Below, in pieces: positions 8,387-17,678 of a DNA stretch of 64,000 bases; the first letter of the stretch is position 1; each line of letters opens with the position of its first letter. The stretch covers positions 558,001 to 622,000 of the forward strand of contig NZ_JAAQTL010000001.1 in NCBI RefSeq assembly GCF_011742875.1. Direction: 5' to 3'. The notes under the pieces are model-generated. The model did not search any database, had not been told where the DNA came from, and saw only the letters and a program-made list of their open reading frames with translations. Made by a program: the position numbers and the translations under genes. This stretch comes from Luteibacter yeojuensis (lineage in GTDB: Bacteria; Pseudomonadota; Gammaproteobacteria; Xanthomonadales; Rhodanobacteraceae).

Positions 8387-10266
8387 CGCGCCGGCTCCGG
8401 ATAGGGATAGTCGGATGCCGAAATCGCGGGGCGTATGGCGTCCAGGGCGGGTCGGTCGTTGAGGAAGTCGTCCGGGTAGTAGCCGATGTGGCGCGCGCCG
8501 AGGGCCTGCACGGCGCGCATGCGCGCGGCGATCTCGCCGGCGGGGATCGGCGTGTGCGTGCGCCAGTCCTGCGCGGCGAACTCGAACATCGTGCGCTCCA
8601 TCGCCCCCGGCGTGGTCTTCACCGCGGCGACCAGCCTGCGGTACCAGCCGAGGCGATCCGGCGCCTTGTCGAGCTGCGGCATCGCCATGACCGCGGTCAG
8701 GCCATAGGCGCGGTTGAACGCCGGCAGGCTCTGCGCGAACCACGCCTCGGCGCCCGGCTCCAGGATCGGCCGCGCATAGATGTTGCGCGCCGTGAGCAAC
8801 TGCGGCCGCCAGGGCCGCATGCGTGCGACCAGTTCCTGGGTGAAGTCGATGAGCGCCTGCGTGTTTTGCGCCGGCGTGTTCTTCGCCCAGGGACCCAGGT
8901 TGTCGGTGTCGCGCAGGTAGGCGTCGTCGGAGAACAGGACACCGGCCGTGTCGGTGTACATGGCGAGGTCCTCGTAGACGTCGCCGATCGTCGCGCGCAC
9001 TTTCGGATCGTACGGTGCGAGGCGGTAGTGGTCGCCCCCCGGCTTCGGCTCGCCGGCGAGCGTCGGCAGCTTTTCGCCGCCGGGGAAGCGGAAGGCCAGC
9101 ACAGGCATCCAGGCATATACGCGCACCCCCGCGCGGGTGCGCAACTGCCACGACACGCGCGAGAAGAGGTCGGCGCGAACGGGCAGGTGGCGGTTGGGGA
9201 AATACACCGCATCCGCGACGCCGTCGCCGTCGGGATCGGCATAGGCCTGCAGCCAGACATCGGTCGGGTGCATCCGCTTGATCCGGTCCAGCAGCTTCGA
9301 CAGGTTGCGGTCCTGCTGCGCCGGATCCGGGTCGTAGACGTAATCCAGGTCGATCTGCACGGTGCGCGTGGCGTCCACCTGCAACTGATGGCGCATCAAC
9401 CAGCCAAGCCGGTTGGCGGTGATGTTGTCGCTCACCAGCAGGCGCGGGATGGTGCGGCCCGGCACGAGGTTGGGTTCGTTGTCGCTGAGGCTGAAGGTGA
9501 CCCTCATGCCCACCTCGGCGGCCACGTCCCGGCCCACGCGGGTGTACTCGCCGTACGGCCACGCGAGGGCACGCGGACGCACGCCGGTGTGGCTCGCGAT
9601 CTCGGCGGCACTGTGCTCGAGGTCGGCACGAAGGCGGGTGCGGTATTCGTTGGGAGTCTCGTAATGCTTCGCGGCTTCGTCGTAACTCAGCGATGCCGCC
9701 GTAGGCAGGAGGTTGCCCTGCGGGTTGGCATCGTGACCCTGGTGCATGCCCCAGGTATGCGAAGCGATCTCCACCAGCCCGGACTTGTGCATCTCCTCCA
9801 CCTGGTCCCAGGTGAGGAAGCAGGAGCGATCGCAGTCGCTGCCGTTGTACGGCATGCGCTTGCCGTCGGGCATGTCCATCCACGAACCGACGAGCGCCTG
9901 CACGGCGGGATAGCCATAGGCGCGGAGCAGGGGATAGACGCGCGTGTAGAAACTTTCCAGGCCATCGTCGAAGGTGAGCAGCACGGCGTCCTTCGGCAGC
10001 GGCGTGCCGCCATGGCTCGCCTGTACCACCTGTTCGAGGCTGACGACGTGGTAGCCGTTCGCCTTGAGCCATTCGAAGTGGGCCACGAGGTGGTCGGTGC
10101 TGAGGGCGTCGGGATCGCGATCGCCGTTCAGGCGGACGTCGTCGCGCACATCGTGGTAGGCGAGCACGGTCAGGGCGGGCCGCGCGGGGGCGGCCTGCTG
10201 CGCGAACGCGGGAAGCGCGAGCCCCAGCAGGGCAAGCAGGATCGACAGCGGACGCATGACTCTCAT
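8383..10266 (-). CDS. pgaB: PNAG N-deacetylase / hydrolase PgaB
   Basis: The protein has 627 residues. A cleavable signal peptide ends at about PAFA-QQ. It lacks the lipobox cysteine of the E. coli protein, so it is probably periplasmic rather than a lipoprotein. The N-terminal polysaccharide deacetylase domain shows LAYHDV, the metal-binding LLTFDDG and the SHTWGMH motif. The C-terminal half (about 310-600) matches the GH153-type PgaB domain, with the LFSDDAYLRD segment. The start at 10266 gives an ATGA overlap with pgaA; an alternative ATG lies at 10257. It partly deacetylates PNAG before export. Confidence 0.93.
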   Translation of the reverse strand: MRVMRPLSILLALLGLALPAFAQQAAPARPALTVLAYHDVRDDVRLNGDRDPDALSTDHLVAHFEWLKANGYHVVSLEQVVQASHGGTPLPKDAVLLTFDDGLESFYTRVYPLLRAYGYPAVQALVGSWMDMPDGKRMPYNGSDCDRSCFLTWDQVEEMHKSGLVEIASHTWGMHQGHDANPQGNLLPTAASLSYDEAAKHYETPNEYRTRLRADLEHSAAEIASHTGVRPRALAWPYGEYTRVGRDVAAEVGMRVTFSLSDNEPNLVPGRTIPRLLVSDNITANRLGWLMRHQLQVDATRTVQIDLDYVYDPDPAQQDRNLSKLLDRIKRMHPTDVWLQAYADPDGDGVADAVYFPNRHLPVRADLFSRVSWQLRTRAGVRVYAWMPVLAFRFPGGEKLPTLAGEPKPGGDHYRLAPYDPKVRATIGDVYEDLAMYTDTAGVLFSDDAYLRDTDNLGPWAKNTPAQNTQALIDFTQELVARMRPWRPQLLTARNIYARPILEPGAEAWFAQSLPAFNRAYGLTAVMAMPQLDKAPDRLGWYRRLVAAVKTTPGAMERTMFEFAAQDWRTHTPIPAGEIAARMRAVQALGARHIGYYPDDFLNDRPALDAIRPAISASDYPYPEPAR

Positions 10267-12332
10267 TCTCCCCAGTGCAGGGTCAGGTCGAGGACGACGC
10301 GATGCTCGCGGCGCCCGTCGTAGGGTTGGTTGTGCCAGCCGATGCCCCAGCCGACGTGGAACCCGGGGCCGGTCTGGACGATCTGGCCGTAGCGCAGCGA
10401 CGCCATCCAGCCGGTGGCGTAGCCGCGTTCGGCGTACTGGCCGACGGCGGCGTCGATGCGCTGGGTGACGCTGCGTTCGTAGAACTGGCCGAGCACGTTT
10501 TCGAGCCGGCCGGTGAGCGCGTAGCTCCAGTCGCGGCGAGGGTTGAAGTAAGGGCGGTCAGTGCGGGTATTCATCGAGCCGCCGAGTTCCACGCCGCCGT
10601 CCAGCGCCAGGTTCGGCGACGTATGCATGCGCCGGACGATCGATGCCAGCCATCCGGTACGCCGGTTGCCGTCGCTGAAGTCGTCGCGCGACAGGCCAAG
10701 CCGCGCCTGGGTCAGCTCGCTCACGCGCCAGGTGACGGTGGTGTCGAGCGTCTTCGCGGAAATGCCATAGAACTGCGCGCGCAGCGGCGTGTCGTCGCCT
10801 GCCGTGCTGTAGTCGGCGGACCAGGCCCAGCGATCGCTCAGCGACCAGTCGAAGCCCGCCTCGATGGCCGTCTTGCCGACATAGCGATCCGTGGACGGCA
10901 GGGCCTGCACATAGGCCTCGAGGCCACGGGTGTAAGCGCGGATGCCCACGCCCGCGCGGCTGCGTCGCACGTTGCCTTCGGGAAGATCGGCGGTCGAATA
11001 GCGTCCGAGGGCGATGACGCGCCAGTGATTGTCGATCAGGGGGCTGGCGATCGTGGCCTGGGTGCTGCCGTCGCGGTCGCCGAAGTCCGGACTGGAGCCC
11101 TTGCCGCGCTCGGCCTCGACGTCGAACTGCCAGCCGCGCTCGCGATCCCACGATGCCTGCGCGCGGTCGACGCGCGGACTGCGCTCGGCCAGCGAGCGGG
11201 CCGCGGCAAGGTAGGCATCCACCGGCGCGTAATCGTCGAGCACGCGGCTGGCGTTCGCCTTGCCGACATAGGCACCGGCTTCGCGGGGATCCAGCGTCAG
11301 GGCGATGTCGAAGTCGTCCAGGGCACGGCGGGGCCAGCCGCGGGCCAGTTCGGTCATGCCGAGTTCGCTGCGCAGTTGCGCATTCGCCGGCGCTTCGCGA
11401 TGGAGCGGTTCCAGCCGCGCATAGGCATCGGCATGCATGTCGACATAGTCGCGCACGGCGGCAGCGTTGAGGTCGGCGTCGAGCTTGCGCGGGTTCTGGA
11501 TGGGAAGGGCGCTGCCAGGCACCCGGATCCACGGCGTCTCCTTCGAGGCCAGCTCGTCGATGGTCCGGAAGGCCTTTTGCGTCTGCCCCGACTCGAGGTA
11601 GGCGTACATCAGGCCGATGCGCGGCTCGCTCTCGCTGGGATCGTAGGGACCGGGGTCCTTCGCGATGCTGTCCTCGTAGAGCGCCGCGGCTTCGGCCGGA
11701 CGACGCTTCGCCAAGAGGGCATCGGCGGCGGCGCGCTCGACATAGGGAGGCAAGGACACGCCTTGCGCATGCAGTGCGTCGTAGCGGGCGACCGCTTCGT
11801 CCGGACGGCCGGCGCGGGAAAGGGCCACCAGCAGGTCGAAGCCGGCGCGCCGGCGCAGGTCGGAGGGGAGCTGCGGATCGTCGGCGACGCGGCGTGCGTC
11901 CTCCACGGACTTGTCGGCTTCCACGTAAGGGTGGAAAGGGTCGGCAGGCTCACCGTCCGCCCAGCGGATTTCCTCGGCCACGCGGTCCGCGCCCAGGCGG
12001 TTGCGTTCGGCCATGGACAGCCCCGGTTGCAGGCTGGCTGCCAGTTCCCCGGCGCGCGTGCTGGCCCCCAGCTCCGTCAACAAAGCGACGTTGAGCGCCT
12101 GCGCCTCGCGGTCGCCCGGCCAGCGTTCGAGCACGGCCTGACAATGGGCAAGGGCGTCGACGCGGTGTCCCGCATCGCGCTCCTGGCGCGCCGTGGCCAT
12201 CAGCGCGTCGCGTTCCGCGGCGTGGTCCGCCGCCAGCGCGAGCGGCCCGTGGACCGCCAGCAGCAAGGCCAGGCACAGCCGCGCCCGTGACACCCGTGCG
12301 GCGCGCGGGCATGTCGTCGAATTCAGTTTCAT
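10263..12332 (-). CDS. pgaA: PNAG outer-membrane export porin PgaA
   Basis: The protein has 689 residues. A signal peptide (about 1-35, ending LALAAD) is followed by a TPR-rich periplasmic half, with repeated 34-residue helical pairs such as ALAHCQAVLERWPGDREA. The C-terminal half, from about residue 400, is a beta-barrel of alternating aromatic strands ending in HWGE. First gene of pgaABCD; the order and 4-bp overlaps match the known operon. A ribosome site GAAAGGAAG/GGCAGG lies before the ATG at 12332. Confidence 0.92.
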   Translation of the reverse strand: MKLNSTTCPRAARVSRARLCLALLLAVHGPLALAADHAAERDALMATARQERDAGHRVDALAHCQAVLERWPGDREAQALNVALLTELGASTRAGELAASLQPGLSMAERNRLGADRVAEEIRWADGEPADPFHPYVEADKSVEDARRVADDPQLPSDLRRRAGFDLLVALSRAGRPDEAVARYDALHAQGVSLPPYVERAAADALLAKRRPAEAAALYEDSIAKDPGPYDPSESEPRIGLMYAYLESGQTQKAFRTIDELASKETPWIRVPGSALPIQNPRKLDADLNAAAVRDYVDMHADAYARLEPLHREAPANAQLRSELGMTELARGWPRRALDDFDIALTLDPREAGAYVGKANASRVLDDYAPVDAYLAAARSLAERSPRVDRAQASWDRERGWQFDVEAERGKGSSPDFGDRDGSTQATIASPLIDNHWRVIALGRYSTADLPEGNVRRSRAGVGIRAYTRGLEAYVQALPSTDRYVGKTAIEAGFDWSLSDRWAWSADYSTAGDDTPLRAQFYGISAKTLDTTVTWRVSELTQARLGLSRDDFSDGNRRTGWLASIVRRMHTSPNLALDGGVELGGSMNTRTDRPYFNPRRDWSYALTGRLENVLGQFYERSVTQRIDAAVGQYAERGYATGWMASLRYGQIVQTGPGFHVGWGIGWHNQPYDGRREHRVVLDLTLHWGE

Positions 12333-12634
12333 CCTGCCAACCAGCTTCCTTTCGGCCCCCGTGAACTGACGTTCCGGCGACGGCGGTGAAGAAAAGGTAT
12401 CGCGACGTCCCTACGTCGGCGACCCAGCCCGATATTGTCGCCGCAAACAGCGTGCCAGCGACACCCGATCGGGACGCCGGTTTACATGGCTATCGGGCAT
12501 AGGCCGAAAGATATAGGCCGGGACATGCCGAAAACGCTCACTGACCGAACGTGGTGACGCGGCATGGCCCGCCGGCCATGCGCCACCTGCCGGGGATGAC
12601 GCGGGAATGACGGGTCCCCGAGGCGGGTGCCTTC
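12333..12634. promoter_or_regulatory. pgaA-mgtA divergent intergenic region
   Basis: About 300 bp of non-coding DNA between divergent pgaA and mgtA. It should hold the pga promoter. I see GC-rich palindromic stretches (for example CATGGCCCGCCGGCCATG near 12564-12581) but no clear sigma-70 promoter and no supported gene. Confidence 0.4.
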
Positions 12635-12648
12635 TTGATGTGGGTCAA
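12635..12648 (+). promoter_or_regulatory. ANR/FNR-like box upstream of mgtA
   Basis: TTGAT-GTGG-GTCAA matches the FNR/ANR consensus TTGAT-N4-ATCAA at 9 of 10 positions. The candidate -10 TACGGT at 12671-12676 would place the box near -41, the class II activation position. This predicts low-oxygen induction of the ATPase. Confidence 0.6.
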
Positions 12649-12740
12649 CCGGCAGCGGCGTGCCCCGCCTTACGGTAGCCCCTTGATCGACGGGCACCGT
12701 ATGTCCGTAGAGGACGTACGCCTGACGAGCGGGAGCGGCG

Positions 12741-15278
12741 ATGAGTCATGTCGAGCGTTATTGGGCGCGACCTGCCGCAGAGGTGCTTGCCGCGCTGGAT
12801 TCGCGCGTCGACGGCTTGACGGCTTCGTCGGCGACCCAGCGCCTGAAGCAATTCGGGCACAACGCACTGACCGGGCCAGCGGCACGGCCCTGGCTCAGCC
12901 TGCTGCTCAGCCGTTTTTCCAGCCCGCTCGTCATCATCCTGGTGGTGGCGGCCCTGGTGTCGTTGCTTGTCCGCGAGTGGGTGGAGGCCTGGATCGTCCT
13001 CGGTATCGTGCTCCTGACCGCGGTGCTCAGCTTCATCCAGGAGTACCGCGCGTCGGTCGCCATCGAGGCCTTGCGGCGGCGCGTCACCGTGACGGCCAAC
13101 GTGATCCGCGACGGAGCCTTGCAGGCGATCCGGGCCGAGCAGGTCGTTCCCGGGGACATCATCGAACTCTCGGCGGGTGCGCTGGTGCCCGTCGACGCGC
13201 TGGTGCTCGACGCGCGCAGTTGCTACGTCAACCAGGCCATGCTGACGGGCGAGACCCTTCCCGTCGAAAAGCGGCCGGGTACATGCGCCGTCGAATCGGG
13301 CCTGGCCGCTCGGGACAACTGCGTGTTCATGGGCACCTCGGTGCGCAGCGGCTGGGCCCGCGTCGTCGCCGTCGACACCGGCCGGGCGACGGTCTTCGGC
13401 GCGATCGCCAGGCGACTCGTGCTGCGGCCGCCGGAAACCGAATTCGAGCGGGGACTGCGCCGGTTCGGCGGTCTGTTGATCCGCCTGATGCTGATCGTGG
13501 TGGTGGCGGTGCTGGCGATCCACATCGTCATGCACCGGCCGACGATCGACACGCTTCTCTTCGCTGCCGCGCTGGCGGTGGGACTTTCGCCGGAGCTGTT
13601 GCCGGCCATCCTTACCATCACGCTCTCGTACGGAGCGCGGGCGATGGCGCGCGAAGGGGTGATCGTGAAGCGTCTGAACGCCATCGAGAACCTCGGAAGC
13701 ATGGACGTGCTCTGCACGGACAAGACGGGAACGCTCACCCGCGGGGTGATCGAACTCGATGCGGCCGTCGATGCCGACGGCCAGCCCGCGGCGGAGGTAC
13801 TGCGGCTGGCGGTGCTCAACGCACGCCTGCAGACCGGCATACGCAATGCGCTGGACGACGCGGTGGTGGCGCGCGGCGAGCGCGACGGGCTTCCACGGGA
13901 TGCCGGCAGCAAGATCGACGAGATACCGTATGACTTCCAGCGGCGGCGCCTCACGGTGATAGTGAACACCCCCTCGCCGGTGCAGGCGATGCTGGTCACG
14001 AAGGGCGCGGTGGAGAACGTCTTCGACGCGTGCGCTTCCGCCAGGATAGATCGCCGGGAGGTGGCCCTCGACGAAGGCGTCCGGACGGCGCTGATGAAAC
14101 GATTCGTCGATTGGAGCGCCCAGGGCTATCGTGTCCTTGCCGTGGCATCGAAGTCCGTGCCCGTCAGGGAGCGATACGATCCGGGGGACGAGGCGGGGAT
14201 GACCCTCATCGGGTTCCTGCTCTTCTTCGATCCGCCCGAGCCACAGGTTTGCGGAACGTTGACGGCGCTGGGCATCCTGGGCGTCGAAGTGAAAATCGTC
14301 ACCGGCGACAACCGGTTCGTGGCCCGGCATGTGGCCGAGGCCATCGGCATGCCGGTGAAGGGGATCCTCACCGGCGGCGACTTGCGGGAACTCGGCGACG
14401 AGGCCCTCTGGCATCGGGCCATGTCGACGACACTCTTCGCCGAGATCGAACCGAACCAGAAGGAACGGATCATCACCGCCCTCCAGAAAACCGGGCACGT
14501 GGTGGGTTACCTCGGCGACGGCATCAACGATGCACCCGCCCTGCACGCGGCCGATGTCGGTATCTCGGTCGATTCGGCCGTGGACGTGGCCAAGGACGCC
14601 GCCGATTTCGTGCTGCTGGAGCACGACCTGGACGTCATTCGCCGCGGCATCGACGAAGGGCGGCACACGTTCGCCAATACCATCAAGTACATCTTCATCA
14701 CCACCAGCGCCAACTTCGGCAACATGGTCAGCATGGCGCTGGCTTCGCTGTACCTGCCTTTCCTGCCGTTGCTGGCCAAGCAGATCCTCCTCAACAACCT
14801 GCTGTCCGACATCCCCGCGATGGGTATCGCCGGCGACAACGTCGATCGCGAGTGGAAACTCACGCCGCATCGCTGGGACATCCGGCTCATCCGCCGCTCG
14901 ATGCTCACCTTCGGGCTGATCAGCACCGCTTTCGACCTGGTCACCTTCGTCGTCCTTCTGACCATGGCCGGTGGCGATCCGGTGATCTTTCGTACCGGAT
15001 GGTTCCTGGAGTCGTTGCTCACGGAGTTGTGGATCCTCCTGGTGATACGCACCTATCGCCCGTTCTATCGAAGCCGCCCGGGAGGGTTCCTGCGGTGGAG
15101 CACGGCCGCGATGATGCCGCTGGCGATCGCCTTGCCGTTCCTGCCGGGAGCCGGCCTGTTCGGCTTCGTGCCGCTCCCGGCGCCGGTCCTTGCGGCGATC
15201 CTGGGAATCACCGCGCTGTACGTGGTCGTGTCGGAGGCGAGCAAGCGCATGTTCTATCGACCGAGGCTCCGCAGCTGA
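12741..15278 (+). CDS. mgtA: Type IIIB Mg2+-importing P-type ATPase
   Basis: The protein has 845 residues with a complete P-type ATPase layout. It has an N-terminal membrane pair, an actuator domain with TGETLPVEK, the phosphorylation motif DKTGTLT (Asp about 327), the nucleotide-binding domain with KGAVENVF, the hinge GDGINDAP, and six C-terminal membrane segments. SPELLPAI in the fourth membrane helix is typical of MgtA/MgtB. The start at 12741 follows GGGAGCGGCG. There is no magnesium-sensing leader visible, but an ANR-like box lies about 100 bp upstream. Confidence 0.92.
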   Translation: MSHVERYWARPAAEVLAALDSRVDGLTASSATQRLKQFGHNALTGPAARPWLSLLLSRFSSPLVIILVVAALVSLLVREWVEAWIVLGIVLLTAVLSFIQEYRASVAIEALRRRVTVTANVIRDGALQAIRAEQVVPGDIIELSAGALVPVDALVLDARSCYVNQAMLTGETLPVEKRPGTCAVESGLAARDNCVFMGTSVRSGWARVVAVDTGRATVFGAIARRLVLRPPETEFERGLRRFGGLLIRLMLIVVVAVLAIHIVMHRPTIDTLLFAAALAVGLSPELLPAILTITLSYGARAMAREGVIVKRLNAIENLGSMDVLCTDKTGTLTRGVIELDAAVDADGQPAAEVLRLAVLNARLQTGIRNALDDAVVARGERDGLPRDAGSKIDEIPYDFQRRRLTVIVNTPSPVQAMLVTKGAVENVFDACASARIDRREVALDEGVRTALMKRFVDWSAQGYRVLAVASKSVPVRERYDPGDEAGMTLIGFLLFFDPPEPQVCGTLTALGILGVEVKIVTGDNRFVARHVAEAIGMPVKGILTGGDLRELGDEALWHRAMSTTLFAEIEPNQKERIITALQKTGHVVGYLGDGINDAPALHAADVGISVDSAVDVAKDAADFVLLEHDLDVIRRGIDEGRHTFANTIKYIFITTSANFGNMVSMALASLYLPFLPLLAKQILLNNLLSDIPAMGIAGDNVDREWKLTPHRWDIRLIRRSMLTFGLISTAFDLVTFVVLLTMAGGDPVIFRTGWFLESLLTELWILLVIRTYRPFYRSRPGGFLRWSTAAMMPLAIALPFLPGAGLFGFVPLPAPVLAAILGITALYVVVSEASKRMFYRPRLRS

Positions 15279-15499
15279 CACGTCGGGTCGTCCGATGCGC
15301 CGGAGTGTCGCGCGCCGGTCGCGGTATCATTCATCGCGAGTCGTATTCGGCATCTGCGCGCCAAGCGGTTGTCGTGGGATCGATTGATCGTTTCCCGTCG
15401 AACGAGGACGTCGCGTCGGGCGCTGTACCATCGGGGCGCAGGGACGCGGGAACGAGAGGATTTCCTGCGACACAGTGGCATGACAACGAGGATGTGGCC

Positions 15500-17443
15500 A
15501 TGATTCCGAAGTCTGCACCAGGGCAACTGGACACGTCATTTGGAGCAGGAAACGAATGGGGGTGGGCAGGGTGGGTGCTGATTCCCGATCCCGACCCTAC
15601 CGGCATCGAAAGATTTCTTCATGTAACGAATATCGCTGTCGACGCTGGTCGGCAGATCGTGGGCAGCGCGACCAGGTTGGGAGCCACGGATCCCTACGAT
15701 TGCGTTTTCCGGCTGCACGCCGATGGAAGTCGGGATACCGCATTCGCAAGCGATGGGTATTGCGAAGTTCCCGATTTTGAAGTCGAAGGGGAGCAGATCC
15801 TGATGCGCCCCGCGGTCATTTCCGCGGTTGCCGACGGGAGCATTCTTACATTCGGCAACGTCGGGCCATATGCCTACGCGTGTCGGATCGAATCCGATGG
15901 CGAGTTGGACGAATCCTTTGGTGACCATGGCGGTGCCGTCTTCGACCTCGCTGCATTGACCGGCGTAAGGGGGCGGGCCACCAAGCCTTTGGACAAGAAG
16001 CCGAAAAGGGCCAGCAGGTCGATGCCTGCTTGCCGATTGGCCGATGGAAGCACATTGTTCGCAGCCCATTGGAACGACGCTTTGCACTTCCTGAAGATCC
16101 GGCGTGACGGAAGTCTCGACCCTTCTTTTGGTGTGAACGGTGTCTTTCGCGTTTCGGGCGAGTATCGATCTTTCGAAGTCGACAGCAGAGGGCGGCTGGT
16201 GGTTGTCGGCCAGGTGGGTGGGGAAGGTCTCATCCTGCGATTCGACGCGCAGGGCCGGCCGGATACCGCCTTTGGTACGGACGGCCAGGTCCGGATCGGA
16301 AATCCCGGCGGGTCGTGCAACTGCCTGGGGGTGAAAGCCCTGTTTGACGACAGGCTCGTCCTTCTCTTCTACTTGTCGGGAGGACTCGTCGACAGCGCGA
16401 CGCCGGCCCTTCTTCGTCTGACGAGCTGGGGCGCGCGCGATCCCGAATTCAACGGAGGGGAACTATCGACTGTCCGGCTCGCGGGATACTCCTACATCCC
16501 GGATTCGCTCGCCATCGACGACGGTCGCCGCATCGTCGTCGCTGGCTGGGGGTATGAGCGAATGGAAGACAGCGCGGTGCCGATCCTGATAACCGCCCTC
16601 GTCACGAGGTTCATGCCGAACGGGGCCATCGACGACACGTTTGCTACCGATGGCACCGCTATTCACGACGGCCTCGGCGGGGCAGCCCACGTAGGCATCC
16701 AGGACGGCATCCGTCCCGTCATCGTCACCGGAACGGCCTTTGGGCAGAACCAGGGCGCCGTCGCTCGCCTGGTCGGTTCGACACCTTCCGAGGCCGGCAC
16801 GCTTTCGGCGAGGCATCGCTTCGCATCTCGCGGAGCAGGCACGATGGCATATGCGCCCGAGGCCATGCGAGTGAAGGCGCTGGAGACGGAGAACGTGCGG
16901 CTGAAGAAGCTTCTTGCCGAGCAGATGCTTGAGAACGAGGTCGTCAAGGATCATTTGAAAGAATACGAAGCGCGCGGCCGCATGCCCTGGATCGTCAACG
17001 GCGACTTCGAAACAGGGCGTCTCGAGCCCTGGATTCGTCTATATCCCGACGACCCGGACAGCGTGAAGGTGGTTGAAGAGGACGGCGGTTGGGTTCTCCA
17101 ACTGGAGCCGATAGGAAGATCGGTGTGGCAGAACTTTCCCGAATCCACACTCTACGATACGGATGTCGTCGTAAGGTTCCGCGCGAGAATACTGGGTGTA
17201 GGGTTTTCACAACTGAAGGTCTTGGTTGCCACGAGCGCGGATCTTGGTTTTTATGGACAGGAGGTGGTCGTGACCGAGTCATCCTGGGCCGACTTCGAGG
17301 TCCGTGTCTTTATGGTTGGCAGACTGGGGCATGCGCTGTATTTCGCCAACGTGTCCCCCGGCGAAGGAGGGGTGAGGCAGACGGTTCGTATCGACGACGT
17401 CGAGGTTGAGGTCGTGGCGCGCACAAGGCGAGAAGTCGGATAG
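15500..17443 (+). CDS. Delta-60-repeat protein with a transposase-like coiled coil and a C-terminal carbohydrate-binding-like domain
   Basis: The protein has 647 residues. Residues 1-430 contain at least seven delta-60-type repeats, recognisable by LDTSFG, RDTAFA, LDESFG, LDPSFG, PDTAFG, RDPEF and IDDTFA, each followed by a beta-strand and a valuation segment. This predicts a beta-propeller-like domain. Residues about 440-495 change to a charged heptad helix (MRVKALETENVRLKKLLAEQ, then MLENEVVKDHLKE) that reads like the C-terminal zipper of IS3-family OrfA. Residues about 500-640 resemble a CBM4/9-like beta-sandwich (NGDFETGRLEPW). The ATG at 15500 has ACGAGGA upstream. No signal peptide is seen. 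Function unknown. Confidence 0.75.
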   Translation: MIPKSAPGQLDTSFGAGNEWGWAGWVLIPDPDPTGIERFLHVTNIAVDAGRQIVGSATRLGATDPYDCVFRLHADGSRDTAFASDGYCEVPDFEVEGEQILMRPAVISAVADGSILTFGNVGPYAYACRIESDGELDESFGDHGGAVFDLAALTGVRGRATKPLDKKPKRASRSMPACRLADGSTLFAAHWNDALHFLKIRRDGSLDPSFGVNGVFRVSGEYRSFEVDSRGRLVVVGQVGGEGLILRFDAQGRPDTAFGTDGQVRIGNPGGSCNCLGVKALFDDRLVLLFYLSGGLVDSATPALLRLTSWGARDPEFNGGELSTVRLAGYSYIPDSLAIDDGRRIVVAGWGYERMEDSAVPILITALVTRFMPNGAIDDTFATDGTAIHDGLGGAAHVGIQDGIRPVIVTGTAFGQNQGAVARLVGSTPSEAGTLSARHRFASRGAGTMAYAPEAMRVKALETENVRLKKLLAEQMLENEVVKDHLKEYEARGRMPWIVNGDFETGRLEPWIRLYPDDPDSVKVVEEDGGWVLQLEPIGRSVWQNFPESTLYDTDVVVRFRARILGVGFSQLKVLVATSADLGFYGQEVVVTESSWADFEVRVFMVGRLGHALYFANVSPGEGGVRQTVRIDDVEVEVVARTRREVG

Positions 17444-17465
17444 CCGTGGGGTGGAGCCAGACAAG

Positions 17466-17497
17466 AAAAGGCCGGGGATGCACACCCCGGCCTTTTT
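17466..17497 (+). terminator. Intrinsic terminator
   Basis: AAGGCCGGGG / CCCCGGCCTT stem of ten pairs followed by TTTTT, with an A-run upstream, so it can also act on leftward transcripts such as tRNA-Ala. Confidence 0.9.
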
Positions 17498-17510
17498 GCA
17501 CATAGATGAA

Positions 17511-17586
<76 letters not shown>

Positions 17587-17678
17587 ACGAAGCGGCAACT
17601 ATATCAGCCGGAACCGAAGCTGCCAACGGGGGCGGCGCGACGAGGTTGCGCTACCCCGGGGCATGGGGGCGCCGGGCT

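Noticed and set aside
411..15281. Very long open frames on the strand opposite to the vWA, EgtBD, pgaABCD and mgtA genes
   Set aside because: They lie antisense to genes with clear domains and show the Arg/Ala/Gly/His-rich composition expected of shadow frames in GC-rich DNA.
14030..15499. Extension of the delta-60 protein frame back into mgtA
   Set aside because: The extension overlaps the mgtA hinge region in another frame; the ATG at 15500 has a ribosome site and starts exactly at the first repeat.
16800..17000. Insertion sequence in the delta-60 gene
   Set aside because: Only a zipper-like segment is present, in frame; no terminal repeats, no DDE domain and no target duplication.
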